DNA of 55,473 nucleotides, taken from the NCBI RefSeq assembly GCF_902762735.1, contig NZ_CACWPP010000025.1, positions 1 through 55,473 on the forward strand, written 5' to 3'. A model generated the notes under the pieces. It was given only the letters and a program-made list of their open reading frames with translations. It was not told the DNA's origin and searched no databases. The translations under genes and the position numbers were made by a program. The DNA is from an uncultured Ruminococcus sp. (GTDB lineage: Bacteria > Bacillota > Clostridia > Oscillospirales > Ruminococcaceae). This document shows positions 16,907 to 24,644 of the stretch, one piece after another. Positions within the stretch are counted from its first letter, which is position 1. Each line of letters starts with the position of its first letter.

Positions 16907-19056
16907 TTAAGAAATTCGGAATGACTTTCGGCGGGCTTCAGCAGAAGATAATGAATCTGGTGCTGATTTTTATGCTGGCACTTATCGCTTTGTTTTCAGC
17001 TGTATCTGTATTTCAGATGAAGAAACTCAGCTCTGTCGTAGGTAAAGCAGGCAGCGAGCATCAGGAGGCTATTGAGAAGGTCTCCGGAAATACGATGCAT
17101 CAGGTCATCGAAAGTTCGATGACAAAGACAAATGCTCTCCAGGCGTATATAGCTGACGATATGTTCACAGATATTAAGACAGATGTTGCAACTCTGCAAA
17201 ATCTGGCAACGGGTCTGTTTGAACACAAGGACAGTTTTGAACCATACACTGCTTATCTTCCCGATAAGGCGAATGACGGCAAGTTCTCGGCACAGGTGCT
17301 GCATGAAGAAGGCGTTGACTATACTTCTTCCGAATATCTGGGCGTTGCGGCGCATATGAGCGAAACGATGATAGCTATGTGCGAGCAGTCAGAATATCTG
17401 AACAACTGCTTTATAGGTCTGGCGGACGGCACAGTTATCTGCGTTGATAACAACTCGGCAAGCAAGTTTGATGAAAACGGCAATATCCCTGCATTCGCTG
17501 TAAGGGAAAGACCCTGGTATACAGGCGCTGTCGAGGCGGGAGAGCTGTGCTTTTCCGGTATCGAACTTGATACCTACACCGATAATATCGGCATTGAATG
17601 CTCAGCACCTATATATGCCAACGGTGAACTGGTAGGCGTTGTGGGGGCAGACCTGTTTCTGGATTCGATGGGCGATTATGTAAATTCTTCGTCAAGTCAG
17701 GGCGGTTACATATCTGTTATCGACAACGGCGGCAAGGTCATATTTGCACCCGAGGGCAACGGCATATTTGAAGTAAAGCTGTCTGATGAGTCGGCTGATA
17801 TGAGAAACACCGATAATAAGGAGCTTTCTGCGTTTATCAATTCTGCTCTCAGCGAAAGGACAGGCTTGACCACAGTAAATGTGGACGGCAAAGACTACTA
17901 TATGACAGGCTCTCCCATGAGTACTATCGGCTGGGCAGTAGTTTCCTTTATCGAAAAAGAGATAACCGAACAGCCCACCAACATGATGATAGCTGAGTAT
18001 GACCGCATCAATGACGATGCAACAGGAAAGTTCGAGAGCGGACTGCAAAACTCAAAGAATACGACACTTGTTATGATCGCTGTTATTCTCGTGATGGGTA
18101 CTGTCGGGGCACTGGTAGTGGCTAACCGTATCGTAAAGCCCATCGAGAAAATGACAAAGCGCATGGACTCCATCAGCGGCTCAGACCAGGCGTTTGAGAT
18201 GGAAGATGACTACCGCACAGGTGATGAGGTAGAGATGCTGGCACAGAGCCTTGCAGATCTTTCGACCAAGACGAGACAGTATGTCACGCAGATCACAAAG
18301 ATCACAGCTGAAAAGGAACGCATCGGCGCTGAGCTGGAGCTTGCGACCAAGATACAGGCAGACATGCTTCCAAATCTTTTCCCTGCTTTCCCTGAAAGAC
18401 CCGAGTTCGATATTTATGCGACAATGACACCTGCAAAGGAAGTCGGCGGAGATTTCTACGATTTCTTCCTGATCGACGATGACCATCTCGGCATGGTCAT
18501 GGCAGATGTTTCGGGCAAGGGCGTACCTGCGGCACTGTTTATGATGATGTCCAAGATACTTGTGAACAACTATGCTATGATGGACGGTCATCCCGCTAAG
18601 GTGCTGGAAAAGGTAAATGCACAGATATGCAAGAACAATGACGAGGAAATGTTCGTTACAGTTTGGTTTGGCGTGCTGGAGATCTCAACGGGCAAGGTGA
18701 CTGCCGCAAATGCAGGTCACGAGTACCCGATAATCAAAAAAGCTGACGGCGGCTTTGAGCTGTTCAAGGATAAGCACGGCTTTGTCATCGGCGGTATGGA
18801 CGGTATGCGCTATAAAGAATATGAGTTCAGACTCGAAAAGGGCGGCACATTGTTCCTTTACACTGACGGTGTTGCAGAAGCTACAAACGCAAATAATGAG
18901 CTTTTCGGCACTGACAGGATGCTCGAAGCTCTCAATAAGGACAGCGAAGCATCGCCGAAGGAACTGCTCACCAACATGAAAACGGCAGTTGATGAGTTTG
19001 TCGGCGAAGCACCTCAGTTTGATGATCTGACAATGCTGGGTGTTAAACTAATTTAG
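16903..19056 (+). CDS. Cache-HAMP-PP2C (SpoIIE-like) phosphatase receptor
   Basis: A 717-residue membrane receptor. Membrane segment 1 (residues ~13-35), an extracellular Cache-like sensor (~50-370; RERPWYTGAVEAGE and DNIGIECSAPIYANGELVGVVGADLF are typical), membrane segment 2 (~385-407), HAMP (~408-465), a coiled coil, and a PP2C/SpoIIE domain (~490-717) with the metal-binding EVGGDFYDFF, MADVSGKGVPAALFM and FDDLTML. It should dephosphorylate the STAS protein in response to an outside ligand. The GTG start overlaps the kinase stop (GTGA), indicating coupling. Confidence 0.9.
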   Translation: MIKKFGMTFGGLQQKIMNLVLIFMLALIALFSAVSVFQMKKLSSVVGKAGSEHQEAIEKVSGNTMHQVIESSMTKTNALQAYIADDMFTDIKTDVATLQNLATGLFEHKDSFEPYTAYLPDKANDGKFSAQVLHEEGVDYTSSEYLGVAAHMSETMIAMCEQSEYLNNCFIGLADGTVICVDNNSASKFDENGNIPAFAVRERPWYTGAVEAGELCFSGIELDTYTDNIGIECSAPIYANGELVGVVGADLFLDSMGDYVNSSSSQGGYISVIDNGGKVIFAPEGNGIFEVKLSDESADMRNTDNKELSAFINSALSERTGLTTVNVDGKDYYMTGSPMSTIGWAVVSFIEKEITEQPTNMMIAEYDRINDDATGKFESGLQNSKNTTLVMIAVILVMGTVGALVVANRIVKPIEKMTKRMDSISGSDQAFEMEDDYRTGDEVEMLAQSLADLSTKTRQYVTQITKITAEKERIGAELELATKIQADMLPNLFPAFPERPEFDIYATMTPAKEVGGDFYDFFLIDDDHLGMVMADVSGKGVPAALFMMMSKILVNNYAMMDGHPAKVLEKVNAQICKNNDEEMFVTVWFGVLEISTGKVTAANAGHEYPIIKKADGGFELFKDKHGFVIGGMDGMRYKEYEFRLEKGGTLFLYTDGVAEATNANNELFGTDRMLEALNKDSEASPKELLTNMKTAVDEFVGEAPQFDDLTMLGVKLI

Positions 19057-19067
19057 GAGGATCTTTT

Positions 19068-19697
19068 ATGAAATCTGATGTTATACAGGTTTACAGTGAC
19101 CTTAAAGGCAGGGCTGAAGCCATGAAAACAGCCGAGAGCTTTGCGGCTTATAACGGTTTTACAGGCAAAAAAGCTATGCATGTGCGTCTGCTGACAGAGG
19201 AGCTTATAAGCATGGTCAACGGTATAATGGACAGCTTCAGCGGCAATATGTGGTTCGAGAGCGAAAAGACAGATAAAGGCATAATGTGCCGCATCTGCCT
19301 GTCAGCTCAGAAGTCTGCCGACATTTTGCAGGAAGGTCAGCTGCTTGGCGTTGCTACAAGCGGCAAGAACGAGAATGCAAAGGGAATACTGGGCAAGATA
19401 CGTGAAGCATTCCGCATCAGTTCCCAGTATTCGACAGACGGCGTTTATATGAGCGAGTATTCGGCACTTAACGGCTGGTACAGCATGGGCGCACATCGCT
19501 GTGAACTTTCGGGCGGCAGTTCGGTAGAACAGTACTGGTCGCTGATGAATTATCGCAGCAACCTCCCGTCAGAAAAAAACAAGGCAGCCGAAGAATGGGA
19601 CGAACTGGAAAAATCCATTATCGCCAAACTTGCCGATGATGTGAAGGTATGGCTCAAGTCAGCTACAACAGAAGTAGTGATCGAGAAGCTGATGTAA
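19068..19697 (+). CDS. Fourth protein of the partner-switching operon, possible degenerate HATPase
   Basis: A 209-residue soluble protein 11 bp after the phosphatase gene with an AGGAGG site. The segment KAMHVRLLTEELISMVNGIMDSF resembles the N box helix of RsbW-type ATPases, and later GKIREAF may be a helix of the same fold, but the ATP-lid glycine motifs are missing. It may be a non-catalytic ATPase-fold partner protein (inference). The C-terminal ~50 residues are charged and helical. No family was recognised with certainty. Confidence 0.6.
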   Translation: MKSDVIQVYSDLKGRAEAMKTAESFAAYNGFTGKKAMHVRLLTEELISMVNGIMDSFSGNMWFESEKTDKGIMCRICLSAQKSADILQEGQLLGVATSGKNENAKGILGKIREAFRISSQYSTDGVYMSEYSALNGWYSMGAHRCELSGGSSVEQYWSLMNYRSNLPSEKNKAAEEWDELEKSIIAKLADDVKVWLKSATTEVVIEKLM

Positions 19698-19713
19698 TAA
19701 GCTGATATATGGC

Positions 19714-19740
19714 GCACCACACATTTAATGTGTGGTGCTT
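19714..19740 (+). terminator. Hairpin ending the partner-switching operon
   Basis: Perfect stem GCACCACACAT/ATGTGTGGTGC with a 3-nt loop. The T-run after it is poor, so termination may be partial and read into the lipoprotein gene. Confidence 0.6.
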
Positions 19741-19807
19741 GTCTGTGAAATGGAAATGAACAGAAATGCTTGTATCCCGCAGACAATAGATCGAAAGGAT
19801 GTATTAT

Positions 19808-20824
19808 ATGATGAAAAAAGTTATTTCACTGACAGCTGCACTGCTGGTCTGCTTTGGCATGACGGCGTGCGGTGACAAGCAGGATACAGGTTCTTCTCAG
19901 GAGACTTCCGCTGTTTCAGCGGCTGAAACTTCGGCGGCTGAAGAAAGCATCACCTCTGCTGAAGAAAGCGCCGCCTCTGCTGAAACGCCTGCCGAAAGCA
20001 GTGCTGAACAAGATGAGGATCTGTTCGGGATCGTCACCGTAGCGCCTGCGGGTGTAAATGAATATCAGATAATAGGAGGCGGCTTTATCGGTGATGTTTT
20101 TACGCTTAATCTGATACTTGATGATGATTATACTTTAGTGTATTCTCTGGAAATGGATAAAGAGTTCGGAGATGTACTGCTCAAATTCAGTTCCAACTAT
20201 ATGCTGAAAACCGATGCCTCAAGCGGTATACTCGGTGAATATGAGCTTATAAGCAACGACACAGGTGAAAGTCTCGGGCAGATGACGGCAGAAGAGATCA
20301 CTGCGGCTTTTGACCCGACTGTTGGCAAAGAAATAGTTGACTGGGACTATAATGGCGAGGTCAAACTGTCCGAATTTGAAGAGGGCAAGCTGTATAAGGC
20401 TGATGCCAAAGAAGAAATGCCTAAGTTTGTCAACGATACCGACACGGATTATATAGTTCATATTATGAGCGGCATGGATTATTATGAAAGCAGCTACACC
20501 TATCCCGTCAAGGAGATAGAGGGTATAGGACGTGAAGAACCGTATGTGTTATCGGTGGGTGACAGCTTCTATGTCAGCATAGAAAAGCTGACCGCAGATA
20601 TGCTCGATCCCGATGATCTTGATATGCCCGCATTGTTCATAAACGGTCTTGAAAAAGGTGAAAGTGTCGAGATAGGGCTGAACGATCTGATGGTAAATGC
20701 AGGTGATACTGACGTTGATATAAAGATATTCCGTTCGGAAGGCGACCCGATAGAACTTAAAGTCGGTGCGGGCGAGATATACGCTGTCAACTGGATGAAT
20801 ATCGACCACATAGAGATCGTGTGA
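19808..20824 (+). CDS. Lipoprotein of unknown function next to the exporter genes
   Basis: A 338-residue protein. The signal peptide is MMKKVISLTAALLVCFG and the lipobox MTAC gives a lipidated Cys near residue 20. A Ser/Ala/Glu-rich linker with AAEESI-type repeats follows (residues ~30-68), then a soluble domain of ~260 residues with beta patterns and an EYELISNDTGESLGQMTAEEI segment. The start at 19808 has AAAGG nine bases upstream. Its place between the sensor operon and the exporter suggests a surface role, unproven. Confidence 0.7.
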   Translation: MMKKVISLTAALLVCFGMTACGDKQDTGSSQETSAVSAAETSAAEESITSAEESAASAETPAESSAEQDEDLFGIVTVAPAGVNEYQIIGGGFIGDVFTLNLILDDDYTLVYSLEMDKEFGDVLLKFSSNYMLKTDASSGILGEYELISNDTGESLGQMTAEEITAAFDPTVGKEIVDWDYNGEVKLSEFEEGKLYKADAKEEMPKFVNDTDTDYIVHIMSGMDYYESSYTYPVKEIEGIGREEPYVLSVGDSFYVSIEKLTADMLDPDDLDMPALFINGLEKGESVEIGLNDLMVNAGDTDVDIKIFRSEGDPIELKVGAGEIYAVNWMNIDHIEIV

Positions 20825-20994
20825 TTTATAGCTGATGATAGAAACGGCGGTCAATGTGCTGCTTACTCTGCCTTTGCAGGGGAAGCGTTACATGTCCGCA
20901 TCGGGATATGCGAAGTTTTTAATGTAATTTCTATAATAAAGCTCCACAGGCAGTAATGTGTCTGTCTGCGGTGATTTTTGAAAGGTATTTGCAA

Positions 20995-21846
20995 ATGGAT
21001 ACAGATCTGCTGGCAGAAAAGTACGGGCTTGATGCTTTTGAGAGAGAAGAGCTTTCGGAGTACCTGAGAAATAGGTTTGAAGGCGCACGGGAGCATGATT
21101 TGGAGAGCTTTGAACAGCTTGCTGTCTGGAAAAAGCTGGCTGTACTTGCGGAAATGGCAGGTGCGGCAGAGGTCATCAACAGAAAGCTGATACCCAAGTG
21201 CCCCGTAGAGTTTGCTGACCCCGACGGTGTAAGGCTGGAGATATTTGACTCTTTTGCGGGTGAGATACCTATTGTCTATACGAGGGCGGCAAGTGACTTC
21301 GAGGCGCTGGTGACAAACATCGTGCATAAGGGGAAACGTCCCGAAAATATCGGTCATACAGGCGCATCGTTCATATCGGGGAGGACTGTCAGGTTTATCA
21401 TACTGTCTGCAAAACCGTACAGCAACGTTACGGCTGACGAGCTGGGCATCGAAGATGATGACTGGGCTGAGAGATCGCTGATGATACGCCGAAGCCATGA
21501 GTGTACCCATTATTTTACAAAACAGGTGTACGGCATTTCAAATAATATTCTCCATGATGAATTGATGGCTGATCTGATCGGGCTGTATGATGCCTGCGGT
21601 CAGTTCAAGGCAGAATGGTTTCTGCGGTTCATGGGCGTTATCAAAGGCAGCGGCGGAAGGCTCGCGGTGTATACGGGCGGGCTGTCTGCCAAGGTGAGAT
21701 GCGCTGTTGAGGAAATTCTGGTAAACGCGGCAGAAGGGCTTGAAAAATGGTCACTGAGCGATGGTTTCAAAGAACTTGATAATGCAGAGAGAATAAAAAT
21801 AATGTGCCATGCAGGTATTTGCGGCATGGCGGATCTTCAAAACTGA
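20995..21846 (+). CDS. Putative zinc metallopeptidase with HECTH motif
   Basis: A 283-residue soluble protein without a signal peptide. It has HECTH at residues 168-172 (an HExxH motif) in RRSHECTHYFTKQVYG, followed 17 residues later by DELMADLIG (Glu189, Asp193), which fits a gluzincin-like third ligand. The family was not recognised. The start at 20995 is preferred to an in-frame ATG 39 bases earlier because GAAAGG lies at proper distance. It is upstream of an NHLP-type exporter, so it may process or degrade an exported peptide (inference). A family 3 repeat separates it from the adaptor gene. Confidence 0.6.
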   Translation: MDTDLLAEKYGLDAFEREELSEYLRNRFEGAREHDLESFEQLAVWKKLAVLAEMAGAAEVINRKLIPKCPVEFADPDGVRLEIFDSFAGEIPIVYTRAASDFEALVTNIVHKGKRPENIGHTGASFISGRTVRFIILSAKPYSNVTADELGIEDDDWAERSLMIRRSHECTHYFTKQVYGISNNILHDELMADLIGLYDACGQFKAEWFLRFMGVIKGSGGRLAVYTGGLSAKVRCAVEEILVNAAEGLEKWSLSDGFKELDNAERIKIMCHAGICGMADLQN

Positions 21847-21889
21847 AAGTCACAGTTATAATGCAGAAAACGTTTTACAACAGCGATAT

Positions 21890-22003
21890 TATTATTGACT
21901 CCTGATTTTTAAGTGTATTGCCGATGACAGAGAATGGCTTTTTCGTATTGTTATCCCGCTTTTGGCAGGGGAACGATACAAAATCAAATTGGGATATTAT
22001 TGA
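21890..22003 (+). mobile_element. Family 3 MITE-like element, copy 1 with 9-bp target duplication
   Basis: The element at 21899-21994 (96 bp) starts CTCCTGATTTTT and ends AAATTGGGA. It is flanked by perfect 9-bp direct repeats TATTATTGA at 21890-21898 and 21995-22003. A related copy lies at 35205-35303. It ends about four bases before the GGAGG site of the adaptor gene. Confidence 0.8.
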
Positions 22004-22018
22004 TATGGAGGACGAAAA

Positions 22019-22441
22019 ATGGAAGAAAAAAGCTCCGGTATTTTCAGACAAAGATCATTGGAACGTATCTCTTCTCCCGAACAGCTGACTGATTACCTGA
22101 AAGTAACAAATCCCGGTATATGGGTGCTTCTTGCGGCGGTGATCGTTCTTTTCGCAGGGCTGTTCGTCTGGAGCATGGTGGGCGATCTGGAAACAGTTGT
22201 TGACGGTGTCGCTGTCGTGCATGATTCGACTGCTGAGATAATGGTCACGGGTAGTGTCAACAGTAAGATGAGTTCGGGTATGACGGTGCGTATTGGTGAA
22301 GAAGAATACAGCATCTCCACTGTTGAAGAGGACGATCACGGCAGATCGGTGGCATATGCGCCTGTTAATGAAGCTGACGGCAAATATGATGTCAGGATAG
22401 TGACGGAAAGCATTCACCCTATCAAATTCCTGTTCGACTGA
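22019..22441 (+). CDS. Minimal HlyD-like secretion adaptor of NHLP type
   Basis: A 140-residue protein. The N-terminal FRQRSLERISSPEQLTDYLKVTNPGIW is typical of the HlyD-family secretion proteins of NHLM/NHLP bacteriocin systems. One membrane segment (residues ~38-58) is followed by ~80 residues with a lipoyl/beta-barrel-like segment (SGMTVRIGEEEYSIS). Family members are usually ~250-450 residues; the alpha-helical hairpin and most of the barrel are missing here. The frame is clean with a good GGAGG site, so it looks naturally short. It lies 11 bp before the first ABC gene. Confidence 0.75.
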   Translation: MEEKSSGIFRQRSLERISSPEQLTDYLKVTNPGIWVLLAAVIVLFAGLFVWSMVGDLETVVDGVAVVHDSTAEIMVTGSVNSKMSSGMTVRIGEEEYSISTVEEDDHGRSVAYAPVNEADGKYDVRIVTESIHPIKFLFD

Positions 22442-22452
22442 GAGGGCGTAAA

Positions 22453-24630
22453 ATGAGCAAAAAAAAGATAAAGCCTACTTTGACAAAAGTGGCAGCCAAA
22501 GTGCCTGTCATCATGCAGCTGGAAGCGCTTGAATGCGGCGCGGCAAGCCTTGCGATGATATTGGCTTATTACGATAAATGGATACCTCTTGAGCAGGTGA
22601 GGAGTGACTGCGGCGTTTCGCGTGACGGTTCAAATGCTAAAAATATCGCAAAAGCGGCCAGAGCATACGGCTTTAAAGTTCAGGCTTACAGCCGTACAAC
22701 CGACTCTATACGCGAAAAAGGCAGATTTCCCTGCATAATACACTGGAATTTCAATCATTTTGTGGTGCTTGACGGTTTTAAAGGAAAGTACGCCTACATA
22801 AACGACCCCGCAAGGGGTGCTGTCAAGGTCGGACCTGAGGAATTTGACAAGTCTTTTACGGGCGTTACGCTCAATTTTACACCGACTGATGATTTTGTAC
22901 CTGAAGGCAAGCGCAGAAGTACGCTGGATTTTGCGAAAAAACGCTTGATGGGTGCAGGCGCGGCGGTGGCGTTCGTCATGCTGACAACGGTGATAACATC
23001 GCTGTTCGGTGTGCTGAATCCGATAATGTCAAAGATATTCATGGACAGACTGCTGACGGGCAAAAATCCCGACTGGCTGATGCCGTTCATCGGGGTGATG
23101 TGCGGGTTTGCGGCTGTACAGCTGATAACTGCGTGGGCACAGACGATATATAATCTGAAGATCAACGGTAAGATGTCAGTCGTGGGTTCAACGGCGTTTA
23201 TGTGGAAGATACTGCATATGCCGATGGAGTTTTTCTCACAGCGAATGGCAGGCGATATTCAGTCAAGACAGCTTACCAACGCAAGTATCGCAGGCACACT
23301 TGTCAATACATTTGCACCGCTTCTGCTGAATACTGTTATGATGGTGTTCTACCTGATACTCATGCTGAGGCAGAGCGCTACGCTGACAGCGATAGGCATA
23401 AGCACGCTGGTGCTGAATATCGTGATCTCAAAGATCATCTCGGAAAAGCGTGTGAATATAACGCGCGTTATGCAGCGTGATGCGGCAAAGCTGAGTTCTA
23501 CGACTGTCACAGGCATAGAGATGATAGAGACTATCAAGGCGAGCGGAGCAGAAAACGGCTTTTTCCAGAAATGGGCAGGCTATCAGGCATCTGTCAACTC
23601 GCAGACGGTAAAGATCTACAAAATGAACAACTATCTCGGCATGATACCCACATTTCTCTCATCTGTGGCAAATTATGCGGTATTGGTGATGGGTGTGTAT
23701 TATGTTATGAACGGCAGATTTACTCTCGGTTCACTGCAAATGTTTCAGGGAATGCTCGGTTCGTTCATGATGCCTGCCATGACGCTCATAAGCTCGGGAC
23801 AGACAATTCAGGAGATGCGCACCGATATGGAGAGGGTCGAGGACGTTATGCAGTATCCCACCGACCCGAATTCAACTGACAGGGCATCGGAAGATGAAAA
23901 GCTCAAAAAACTGCGCGGGAATGTTGAGCTGAAAAATATCACTTTCGGTTATTCAAAGCTCGCCGAACCGCTTATAAGCGACTTTTCAATGACCATCAAG
24001 CCGGGCGGCAGAGTTGCTTTTGTAGGCACTTCGGGGTGCGGCAAGTCAACACTGTCAAAGCTCATTTCGGGTCTGTACGAACCGTGGAGCGGAGAGATAC
24101 TTTTTGACGGCAAGTCAAGAGCTGAACATGCAAGGTCTGTAATGACAGGCTCGCTGGCGGTGGTAGACCAGGAGATAACCTTGTTTGAAGGCACTGTCGC
24201 TGATAATATCAAGATGTGGGACGAGTCTATAAAAGATTTTGAGATGATACTGGCAGCCCGTGACGCACAGCTTCACACAGACATCATGGAGCGTGAGGGC
24301 GGCTATGATTCAAAGCTGACTTCGGGCGGCAGAGACCTTTCGGGCGGTCAGCGCCAGAGAATGGAGATAGCCCGTGTGCTGGCGCAGGATCCTTCGATAA
24401 TAATACTTGATGAAGCTACATCGGCGCTTGATGCAAAGACAGAGTTTGAAGTCGTCAAAGCCATAAAAGACAGGGGCATCACCTGCATTGTTATCGCACA
24501 CAGACTTTCTACCATACGCGACTGCGATGAGATAATCGTTATGGACAAGGGCAGGGTAGTCGAGCGCGGTACTCATTCTGAGCTTATGGCGCTGGGCGGC
24601 GCTTATACCGAGCTGGTGTCAAATGAGTAA
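22453..24630 (+). CDS. NHLP-type ABC exporter with C39 peptidase domain
   Basis: A 725-residue peptidase-permease-ATPase. The C39 domain (residues ~10-145) has catalytic Cys28 in ALECGAASLAM, His102 in FNHFVVLDGF and Asp118 in NDPARG, so it should cleave a double-glycine leader. Six membrane segments span ~165-440. The ATPase has Walker A GTSGCGKST, signature LSGGQRQRMEIARVL and Walker B IIILDEATSALD. The layout matches the peptidase-containing subunit of NHLP bacteriocin export systems. No precursor peptide was found in the window. Confidence 0.9.
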   Translation: MSKKKIKPTLTKVAAKVPVIMQLEALECGAASLAMILAYYDKWIPLEQVRSDCGVSRDGSNAKNIAKAARAYGFKVQAYSRTTDSIREKGRFPCIIHWNFNHFVVLDGFKGKYAYINDPARGAVKVGPEEFDKSFTGVTLNFTPTDDFVPEGKRRSTLDFAKKRLMGAGAAVAFVMLTTVITSLFGVLNPIMSKIFMDRLLTGKNPDWLMPFIGVMCGFAAVQLITAWAQTIYNLKINGKMSVVGSTAFMWKILHMPMEFFSQRMAGDIQSRQLTNASIAGTLVNTFAPLLLNTVMMVFYLILMLRQSATLTAIGISTLVLNIVISKIISEKRVNITRVMQRDAAKLSSTTVTGIEMIETIKASGAENGFFQKWAGYQASVNSQTVKIYKMNNYLGMIPTFLSSVANYAVLVMGVYYVMNGRFTLGSLQMFQGMLGSFMMPAMTLISSGQTIQEMRTDMERVEDVMQYPTDPNSTDRASEDEKLKKLRGNVELKNITFGYSKLAEPLISDFSMTIKPGGRVAFVGTSGCGKSTLSKLISGLYEPWSGEILFDGKSRAEHARSVMTGSLAVVDQEITLFEGTVADNIKMWDESIKDFEMILAARDAQLHTDIMEREGGYDSKLTSGGRDLSGGQRQRMEIARVLAQDPSIIILDEATSALDAKTEFEVVKAIKDRGITCIVIAHRLSTIRDCDEIIVMDKGRVVERGTHSELMALGGAYTELVSNE

Positions 24631-24644
24631 GGGGGTGAAGTGCT

